Assembly: GCA_030667765.1 (NCBI GenBank)
Contig: DAOUVF010000242.1
Coordinates: 1-5,103 of the forward strand
DNA: 5,103 nucleotides
Reading direction: 5' to 3'
DNA from: Bacteroides sp.
GTDB lineage: Bacteria > Bacteroidota > Bacteroidia > Bacteroidales > SM23-62
Shown here: positions 1 to 5,103 of the stretch, piece by piece
Layout of the letters: every line of letters begins with the position of its first letter
How positions within the stretch are numbered: position 1 is the stretch's first letter
The notes under the pieces: model-generated
What the model saw: only the letters and a program-made list of their open reading frames with translations
Databases searched by the model: none
What the model was told of the DNA's origin: nothing
Translations under genes and position numbers: made by a program

Positions 1-356
1 CTGAAAACAGCTTTGCCACCATGCGGCTCAATGAATTTGTTTCCGGCAGTTTTGCCAATATCCATTTCCAGCAGGATTTCGGCAAACTCCTGTTCAGCCG
101 GGGACAGTTCCAGCCGGGGATCGTACTGGCCACCAGTGTTGTATTTGGACAGCTTACCTATGATCCCAACCATGTTAACCTCGACCAGGAATCTTATGAG
201 AAAGGCTATTATGAATCCGGAGTCCTGTTCAATAATTTATTGCGTCACTGGTTCATTGGTTACGGGCTGGGGGTATTTTACCGGTACGGTCCTTATTCAC
301 TTCCCAAAACAATTGATAATTTTGCATTTAAATTCACCATACGCTTTAACCTGTAA
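1..356 (+). CDS. C-terminal end of a DUF5686-like outer-membrane beta-barrel protein (5' partial)
   Basis: The reading frame is open from position 3 (first complete codon) to the TAA at 354-356, giving 117 residues. The true start lies left of the window; the internal ATG at 21 is not a convincing start because the frame is open and protein-like before it. Seen: alternating hydrophobic/polar and aromatic stretches typical of outer-membrane strands, the segment EKGYYESGVLFNNLL, then GLGVFYRYGPYSLPK and a last strand NFAFKFTIRFNL that ends the protein, as barrel-closing strands do. From memory of the family, the YFESG..-..VFYRYGPY-..-DN pattern matches the C-terminus of Bacteroidota DUF5686 proteins, which carry an N-terminal carboxypeptidase-like regulatory domain and a C-terminal barrel. 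The family's function is unknown. It ends six bases before era and is probably cotranscribed with it. An unrelated barrel of similar shape is the main alternative; the outer-membrane location is safer than the family name. Confidence 0.75.
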   Translation, partial: ENSFATMRLNEFVSGSFANIHFQQDFGKLLFSRGQFQPGIVLATSVVFGQLTYDPNHVNLDQESYEKGYYESGVLFNNLLRHWFIGYGLGVFYRYGPYSLPKTIDNFAFKFTIRFNL

Positions 357-362
357 AACATT

Positions 363-1247
363 ATGTCACACAAGGCAGGATTTGTAAATATCATCGGGAA
401 ACCAAACGTGGGGAAATCCACCCTCATGAATGCCATGATCGGTAAAAACCTGTCCATCATAACCTCCAAGGCCCAAACGACCAGGCACAGGATCCTCGGT
501 ATTGTAAACGGGAAAGATTTCCAGGTTGTTTATTCAGATACACCTGGACTGATAAGCCCGGGGTATAAGTTGCAGGAGTATATGCTGAAATTCGCCCGGT
601 CTGCCTTCACAGATGCTGACATTATCCTTTATGTGGCAGATATTGAAGACAGTACGGAGAATGCCGGGGAGATGATAGACCAGCTGAACCAATTAAAGAT
701 CCCCTTGCTCATCCTGATCAACAAGATCGACCTGAGCAATGAGGGACAGGTAAGCACCCTTATCAATGATTGGCAAACGGCAGTACCTGATGCGACCATC
801 ATTCCCATTTCAGCCCTTGAGAAATTCAACCTGGAGAAAATATTTATGCTGATACTGGAAAGTTTGCCGGAATCCCCGCCATTCTATCCAAAAGATGAAT
901 TGACGGATAAGAGTGAGCGTTTCTTTGTATCAGAGATCATCCGGGAGAAGATCCTTATGAATTATCAGCAGGAAGTACCCTATGCGGTGGAAGTTGAGGT
1001 GGAAAGTTTCAAGGAATCTGACAAGATCATCAATATTCGTTGCATTATTTATGTGGAACGTGAGTCGCAGAAGGGAATCCTGATCGGAAACCAGGGACAA
1101 GCCCTTAAGAAAGTAGGATCAAAGGCCAGGGTTGATATGGAGAAATTCTTTGAAAAGAAGATCTTCCTGGAGATGTACGTAAAGGTTAAGAAAGACTGGA
1201 GAAATGACGACCGGATATTGAGACAATTCGGGTACAATCCCAAATAA
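363..1247 (+). CDS. era: GTPase Era, ribosome small-subunit assembly factor
   Basis: A complete 294-residue protein, the usual length for Era. Era binds GTP and the 3' end of 16S rRNA to promote 30S maturation, acting in the cytoplasm at the inner membrane (family knowledge). All elements are visible: G1 P-loop GKPNVGKST (12-20), the switch I segment SKAQTTRHRI (35-44) with the Era-type QTTR, G3 DTPG (59-62), G4 NKID (120-123) and G5 SAL (150-152). A C-terminal KH domain follows, with the RNA-binding GxxG loop GNQG (242-245) in ILIGNQGQALKKVG. The end has the conserved VKKDWRND...FGY tail. The ATG at 363 is chosen because it puts the P-loop at the normal distance from the N-terminus. There is no Shine-Dalgarno sequence ahead of it. 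It starts six bases after the barrel gene and lies 13 bases before der, so it is probably part of an operon. The gene ends with tandem stops TAATAA (1245-1250). No key residue is missing. Confidence 0.97.
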   Translation: MSHKAGFVNIIGKPNVGKSTLMNAMIGKNLSIITSKAQTTRHRILGIVNGKDFQVVYSDTPGLISPGYKLQEYMLKFARSAFTDADIILYVADIEDSTENAGEMIDQLNQLKIPLLILINKIDLSNEGQVSTLINDWQTAVPDATIIPISALEKFNLEKIFMLILESLPESPPFYPKDELTDKSERFFVSEIIREKILMNYQQEVPYAVEVEVESFKESDKIINIRCIIYVERESQKGILIGNQGQALKKVGSKARVDMEKFFEKKIFLEMYVKVKKDWRNDDRILRQFGYNPK

Positions 1248-1260
1248 TAAAAAATCATTT

Positions 1261-2565
1261 ATGGGAAATATAGTTGCCATAGTAGGAAGGCCGAATGTAG
1301 GCAAATCCACCCTCTTCAACCGTTTGACAGAGAGTAAAGAAGCCATTGTGGATGAGATAAGCGGGGTGACGCGGGACCGCCACTACGGGAGGTCAGAGTG
1401 GAATGGCCGGGAGTTTTCGGTCATCGATACCGGGGGCTATGTAACAAATCCCGAGGACGTTTTCGAGAAAGAGATCCGTAAACAGGTGCTGCTGGCGCTC
1501 GATGAAGCCAGCGTTATCCTATTTGTAGTTGATGTGGAAAGCGGCATTACCGACCTGGATGAAGCGGTGGCCGGTATGCTTCGAAGGATCGACAAGCCTG
1601 TATTGCTGGCGGTCAATAAGGTGGATAATAATATGCGTAGCTATGAGGCGAATGTGTTCTATAAGCTGGGATTGGGGGAGATATATACCATATCCTCCAT
1701 CAACGGAAGCGGTACGGGAGACCTGCTTGATGTCCTGGTCGAAAATTTTGCAAAAGAGGAAATAACAGAGGAGAAGGAAGTCCCAAGATTTTCCATAGTC
1801 GGCAGGCCCAATGTTGGAAAATCAACCCTGATCAATACCCTCATCGGGGAGGAAAGGAATATCGTTACACCCATTGCCGGTACCACCCGTGATTCCATCA
1901 TGACCCGGTACAGTAAATTCAACCATGACTTTTTCCTTATCGATACAGCGGGACTCAGAAAAAAAGGCAAGGTATCGGAAGACCTGGAATTCTATTCCGT
2001 ATTGCGTTCCATCCGGGCCATTGAAACGGCCGATGTTTGTCTTTTACTGATCGATGCCACACGCGGCATAGAGGGTCAGGATGTGAACATACTACACCTG
2101 ATCATCCGGAACCGCAAGGGAGTGGTTCTGCTGGTGAATAAATGGGACCTGGTCGAGAAGGAGACCAATACCATGAAGGAATTTGAAAAGATTATCCGTG
2201 AGAAATGTGCCCCTTTCCAGGATTTCCCCATAATTTTCATTTCTGCCATCAATAAACAAAGGGTATTCCGGGTACTGGAAACAGCCATGGAAGTTTTCCA
2301 TAACCGCATGCAGAAAATACAGACTTCCGTCCTTAACAAATACATGCTGGAAGCCATCGAAGAACACCCGCCACCTGCCTACAAGGGAAAATATATCAGG
2401 ATAAAGTATGTCTCACAGCTGCCGACACATGCCCCCACTTTTGCCTTCTATGCGAACCTGCCCCAGTATATCCGCGATCCCTATAAACGCTACCTGGAAA
2501 ACCGGATGCGTCAGAAATTCAAGTTGACCGGAGTACCCATACAGATCTTTTTCAGGAAAAAATAG
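1261..2565 (+). CDS. der: GTPase Der (EngA), double-GTPase ribosome large-subunit assembly factor
   Basis: A complete 434-residue protein, normal for Der, the GTPase with two G domains in tandem that acts in 50S subunit assembly (family knowledge). Domain 1: G1 GRPNVGKST (9-17), G2 GVTRD (35-39), G3 DTGG (56-59), G4 NKVD (119-122), and G5 in ISSINGSGTGDLLD (144-157), with Ser where the common form has SA. An acidic linker rich in Glu (about 165-174) follows. Domain 2: G1 GRPNVGKST (181-189), G2 GTTRD (207-211), G3 DTAG (228-231) followed by the Der signature LRKKGKV and EFYSVLRSIRAIE, G4 NKWD (293-296), G5 SAI (328-330). The C-terminal KH-like domain covers about 350-434, with the conserved PPPAYKGKYIRIKY and the final GVPIQIFFRKK. 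The ATG at 1261 places the P-loop right at the N-terminus, as usual. There is no Shine-Dalgarno sequence; the leader is A/T rich. It very likely shares a transcript with era. Confidence 0.98.
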   Translation: MGNIVAIVGRPNVGKSTLFNRLTESKEAIVDEISGVTRDRHYGRSEWNGREFSVIDTGGYVTNPEDVFEKEIRKQVLLALDEASVILFVVDVESGITDLDEAVAGMLRRIDKPVLLAVNKVDNNMRSYEANVFYKLGLGEIYTISSINGSGTGDLLDVLVENFAKEEITEEKEVPRFSIVGRPNVGKSTLINTLIGEERNIVTPIAGTTRDSIMTRYSKFNHDFFLIDTAGLRKKGKVSEDLEFYSVLRSIRAIETADVCLLLIDATRGIEGQDVNILHLIIRNRKGVVLLVNKWDLVEKETNTMKEFEKIIREKCAPFQDFPIIFISAINKQRVFRVLETAMEVFHNRMQKIQTSVLNKYMLEAIEEHPPPAYKGKYIRIKYVSQLPTHAPTFAFYANLPQYIRDPYKRYLENRMRQKFKLTGVPIQIFFRKK

Positions 2566-2632
2566 GTTTCCCCGAAAATAATGAAACTAATATTATTTCG
2601 TTGTAAATTTACAGGCATAATTAAAGATTAAA
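2566..2632 (+). promoter_or_regulatory. A/T-rich leader between der and the lipoprotein gene, weak candidate promoter
   Basis: This 67-base gap is the only non-trivial spacing among the + strand genes, so it is the natural place for a separate promoter or a processing point. TAAATTTA at 2604-2611 fits the Bacteroidota -7 element TAnnTTTG in all but the last base. I see no good TTTG/TTG -33 element at the expected distance of about 19 bases upstream, so the call is weak. There is no clear hairpin plus T-run terminator after der; the TTTTTCAGGAAAAA palindrome at the end of der has too small a loop and too few G/C pairs. Readthrough from der is therefore equally possible. A 16-codon ATG frame (2581-2631) also lies here and is discussed among the findings. 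Confidence 0.25.
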
Positions 2633-3142
2633 TTGAAACGGATATTATATACCATGGTCATTGCGACACTGGCACTGGCTGGCTGTCCCACTCCAAAGAC
2701 ACTGCCCGATGTGCCGAGGGTCGAATTCAAGAGTTTTATCCTTGAAAAGAAGATCAATGCCCTGAACCAGGAGATCCTGACCGGAACCCTGACATTTGAT
2801 TTTGAGGATGGAGACGGAGATATTGGGTTTGAAGCTTCCTTCGACAGCATTAATGCGCCGGATTCAGTAAAATACAATCTCTTCCTGACCCTGCATGAAA
2901 TGGTCAATGGCGTTTACCGGGAAGTGGATACCTCTGAACTCCCGACCCCTCCATACTACCGGATCCCGCCACTTGACAGGGAGGGACAGAATAAAACCCT
3001 GAAGGGAGAGATCAGCGTGGATATCGAATATTTTACCATCGAATATGATACCCTGCGGTACTCGTTCTACATCCAGGACAGGGCATTCAACAGGAGCAAT
3101 GTGGATACCACCAATGAGATCACTTTTATAGATTGGAAATAA
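2633..3142 (+). CDS. Uncharacterised Bacteroidota lipoprotein with a DGDGDIG motif
   Basis: A 169-residue protein that I cannot assign a function. The N-terminus MKRILYTMVIATLALAGC is a lipoprotein signal: basic KR at 2-3, a hydrophobic core, and lipobox LAGC with the lipidated cysteine at 18. The TTG at 2633 is preferred over the ATG at 2654 because the ATG would leave only 10 residues before the cysteine and no basic residue. No in-frame ATG lies between the upstream stop at 2618-2620 and the TTG. After the cysteine the protein begins PTPKTLPDVPR, without the acidic K/Q-x-(D/E)2-type surface-export signal known in some Bacteroidota, so a periplasm-facing outer-membrane anchor is inferred. 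The mature part looks all-beta. It contains FDFEDGDGDIGF (about 55-66), an acidic loop that could bind calcium, and near the C-terminus YSFYIQDRAFNRSNVDTTNEI. I recall similar DGDGDIG lipoproteins in Bacteroidota, all unnamed. It lies downstream of der on the same strand and converges with the sensor phosphatase. Confidence 0.85.
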   Translation: MKRILYTMVIATLALAGCPTPKTLPDVPRVEFKSFILEKKINALNQEILTGTLTFDFEDGDGDIGFEASFDSINAPDSVKYNLFLTLHEMVNGVYREVDTSELPTPPYYRIPPLDREGQNKTLKGEISVDIEYFTIEYDTLRYSFYIQDRAFNRSNVDTTNEITFIDWK

Positions 3143-3162
3143 ACCCGGACTACCTGAAAGGA

Positions 3163-3185
3163 TGGTCAGGCCAAAGGGCTGATCA
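3163..3185. terminator. Candidate bidirectional terminator hairpin between convergent genes
   Basis: The arms TGGTCAG (3163-3169) and CTGATCA (3179-3185) pair with one G-T wobble. The stem continues with CC (3171-3172) against GG (3177-3178) after a bulged G at 3170, and closes on an AAAG loop. That makes about nine pairs. It lies just past the lipoprotein stop and overlaps the last codon (stop TGA, 3183-3185) of the - strand gene, where a shared terminator would be expected. The T-run after the stem is short on the + strand (ATTTC) and poor on the - strand (TCCTTTC), so intrinsic termination strength is doubtful. A second possible pairing, CCTGA (3153-3157) with TCAGG (3166-3170), competes with it. 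Confidence 0.4.
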
Positions 3186-5103
3186 GATTTCAATGCCCAT
3201 GAACAATACATCATCCACCTGGTCATTGTCCTCCTTCCAGATCTCAAAATTGTTCTTGATGTAATTGTATTGTTCCTCCATGGTTTTCTCATGAATATCC
3301 CTCAACATGTTCTTTACACGGACCATCTTGAATTTTTTACCCAGTGGTCCGCCAAACTGATCGGGGTAACCGTCCGAGAACATGTATATTTTATCCCCTT
3401 TCATCAACTGGTATTCAAAGGTTTCAAATACCTTGTCTTCCTTTTCGTATTGTCCGCCTACAGAACTCCTGCTACCCCTGACATAGGTCTGTTCACCTGA
3501 GCGGTAAATGATCATGGGCCTCATAGCGGAAGATATTCGCAGGAGTTTTGTCTTCATATTGATTTCCGAAACAATGATATCCATTCCGTCATTGGATCTT
3601 TCCGCTTCAATATTCTGGTTCAGGGCAGACATGATCTCCTGGTCAAGCATCTCCAGCAGGGATGCCGGCGAATCAACTTCTTTCCTTGCCGTGATATCTT
3701 TGATCAGCGTCGTACCGATCATTGACATGAAAGCGCCGGGCACACCATGCCCGGTTGAGTCTGCACATACAACCATAAACCTGTTATCATCCATCTGGTC
3801 ATACCAGTAAAAATCACCACTCACGATATCACGTGGCTGGTAGAATACAAAAGAACCTGAAAAAGTCTCCTGTAGCTTACTGATAGGAGGAAGTATACTC
3901 GCCTGTATCCGCTGGGCATAATTGATACTGTCTGTGATGTCCTTGTTTTTGATCTCGATCTCGTCTTTCTGCATGACTACCTCGCGGGTCCTTTCATCCA
4001 GCCTCTTCTGCAGGATCTCCTGGAATTGTCTGGCCTTTCTTTCCCGGTATTTAATGATCACCAGGAAGAAGGATATAAGCATCAATATGGCTATGGTAAT
4101 GAACCACCAGGTCTTCCAGATGGGGAGCTTGACCCTGAGCCTGAATTCAACAGGGACTTCCGTACCGACATTCTCACTGTTGTAGGCCATGAGCATGAAG
4201 GTGTAGTTCCCGTCTTCAATACGTGGGTATTGCTCATCAACCTTGCTGGTCGGATCGGACCAGTCATCATAACCATTCAGTTTGTACTGGTAGGTCACTT
4301 TCTCAGAGGCTGCATAATTCAATCCTATCCATTCTATCCTGACCTTATAAATGCCATAGGGCAGTACGATGGGTTTGGTAAAATCATATTCCTTATCCTC
4401 TATATTCACGGAGATGATACTGGTAAGCGGCGGGGTCAGGTTCCTCCTTTCCTTCTTCGTGTCAAACTGGACAAGTCCATCCGAAGTGCCAAACAGGACA
4501 ACTCCATCCGATGTGACAGCCGAAGCATTCGGCTGGCAGTCCCCGTTTATCCCGCTCTCAGTCCCGTAGGTTACAACAATCCGCCGCTCAAGATCCAGCT
4601 TGCTCAGTCCAAGCCTGTGTCCGACCCAGATATTGCCCTGATGGTCATCCACGATACTGTAACAGGCCGCGGACTTCAGTCCATTGTAAGTGGAATAATG
4701 CTCCAGGGTGTCAGCCAGGAACTGGAATATCCCGTCATTGGCCGTGGCAGCCCAGAGGTTCCCATATTCATCTTCCGTGATGGAAATGAATTCAAGAACG
4801 ACCATTTGCTCGGCTGAGATCGCATACTCCTTTTCCGTATTGACAGATACAATACCGTTGCTGCGGGTAGCGATCCAGGCATTGCCCTCGGAATCTACAA
4901 ATACATCATTGATCTTGTTGTGGGGTATCCTGGGGCCAATTCCGAAGCGTTCCATTTTACCCGTGGCAAAATTGATTGAAAATACACCATTATTGGTGGC
5001 CATCCAGATGATCCCGCCTGCACCGTCAATGGCATTCACAATATTTTCAAGTGAGTTCTGTGATATAAAATACCTGGAGATCACCCCCTGTTCCACATTC
5101 ATC
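3183..5103 (-). CDS. Sensor phosphatase: propeller repeats, Y_Y_Y domain, membrane helix and SpoIIE/PP2C domain (5' partial)
   Basis: The C-terminal 639 residues are visible, counted from the codon at 5102-5100. That ATG sits inside the propeller and is unlikely to be the start; relatives are typically about 1000 residues with a signal peptide, so the gene continues past the right edge. Order: about five two-component-regulator propeller repeats (21-217) with blades such as GNAWIAT, GNLWAAT and GNIWVGH; a Y_Y_Y immunoglobulin-like domain (about 255-325) ending PIWKTWWF; one membrane helix (about 334-350); a charged coiled coil (352-390); the linker DSINYAQRIQASILPP (391-406); and a SpoIIE/RsbU-type PP2C phosphatase (418-639). 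Expected metal-binding aspartates are present: D430 (SGDFYW), D448 (ADSTGHG), D577 (FSDGYPDQFGG) and D631 (VDDVLF). It should sense a periplasmic signal and dephosphorylate a Ser/Thr-phosphorylated cytoplasmic partner, perhaps a STAS anti-anti-sigma factor (inference; no partner gene is in view). There is no histidine kinase or DNA-binding domain. The segment SSAMRPM (524-530) differs from the commoner AGxNP type. Confidence 0.93.
   Translation of the reverse strand, partial: MNVEQGVISRYFISQNSLENIVNAIDGAGGIIWMATNNGVFSINFATGKMERFGIGPRIPHNKINDVFVDSEGNAWIATRSNGIVSVNTEKEYAISAEQMVVLEFISITEDEYGNLWAATANDGIFQFLADTLEHYSTYNGLKSAACYSIVDDHQGNIWVGHRLGLSKLDLERRIVVTYGTESGINGDCQPNASAVTSDGVVLFGTSDGLVQFDTKKERRNLTPPLTSIISVNIEDKEYDFTKPIVLPYGIYKVRIEWIGLNYAASEKVTYQYKLNGYDDWSDPTSKVDEQYPRIEDGNYTFMLMAYNSENVGTEVPVEFRLRVKLPIWKTWWFITIAILMLISFFLVIIKYRERKARQFQEILQKRLDERTREVVMQKDEIEIKNKDITDSINYAQRIQASILPPISKLQETFSGSFVFYQPRDIVSGDFYWYDQMDDNRFMVVCADSTGHGVPGAFMSMIGTTLIKDITARKEVDSPASLLEMLDQEIMSALNQNIEAERSNDGMDIIVSEINMKTKLLRISSAMRPMIIYRSGEQTYVRGSRSSVGGQYEKEDKVFETFEYQLMKGDKIYMFSDGYPDQFGGPLGKKFKMVRVKNMLRDIHEKTMEEQYNYIKNNFEIWKEDNDQVDDVLFMGIEI

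Noticed and set aside
13..387. A 124-codon + strand frame overlapping the barrel gene and the start of era.
   Set aside because: It overlaps two better-supported frames, is rich in Ser/Pro/Leu without pattern, and would run into the era coding region.
396..1827. Three similar DNA stretches near 396-425, 1285-1314 and 1801-1830 that look like direct repeats.
   Set aside because: They encode the P-loops of Era and of the two Der G domains. Similarity follows from the shared G(R/K)PNVGKST motif, not from a mobile or regulatory repeat.
2549..2562. TTTTTCAGGAAAAA palindrome at the end of der as a terminator.
   Set aside because: The loop is too small and the stem almost only A-T pairs, and it lies inside the coding sequence; it is unlikely to terminate transcription.
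4026..4817. A 263-codon + strand frame opposite the sensor phosphatase.
   Set aside because: It lies wholly antisense to a gene with clear domains, has low-complexity, non-protein-like composition and no recognisable motif. It is a shadow of codon bias on the other strand.
5058..5102. The ATG at 5102-5100 as the real start of the sensor phosphatase.
   Set aside because: The first residues already read as part of a propeller repeat, there is no signal peptide although the sensor domain should be periplasmic, and the frame reaches the window edge.

Overview
The window looks like a chromosomal segment of a member of the Bacteroidota, probably an environmental or uncultured Bacteroidales-like lineage (inference). 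Four things point there. The first is a DUF5686-type outer-membrane barrel. The second is adjacent era and der GTPase genes. The third is a sensor phosphatase of the propeller / Y_Y_Y / SpoIIE type that is common in this phylum. The fourth is the lack of Shine-Dalgarno sequences ahead of the three visible start codons, which instead have A/T-rich leaders. Nothing in the window suggests a mobile element, phage, CRISPR array or RNA gene.

Layout. On the + strand, positions 1-356 hold the C-terminal end of an outer-membrane beta-barrel protein. Six bases later comes era (363-1247), and after a further 13 bases der (1261-2565). This tight spacing suggests one transcription unit. A 67-base A/T-rich gap (2566-2632) then precedes a small lipoprotein gene that most likely starts with TTG (2633-3142). 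On the - strand, converging on the lipoprotein, is the C-terminal 639 codons of a large sensor phosphatase (3183-5103, running off the right edge). The two stop codons are separated by 40 bases that contain an imperfect hairpin, a candidate terminator.

Function. Era and Der are essential GTPases of ribosome assembly (small and large subunit respectively), and their pairing makes sense as a ribosome-biogenesis unit. The upstream barrel and the downstream lipoprotein are envelope proteins with no obvious link to it. The convergent gene encodes a membrane signalling protein. A periplasmic propeller presumably senses a ligand and controls a cytoplasmic PP2C/SpoIIE-type serine/threonine phosphatase whose metal-binding aspartates are intact.

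Most of the window is conventional. I see no clear new system. The points most worth a second look are the unassigned DGDGDIG lipoprotein, the SAMRPM variant segment in the phosphatase, and the short leader region between der and the lipoprotein.
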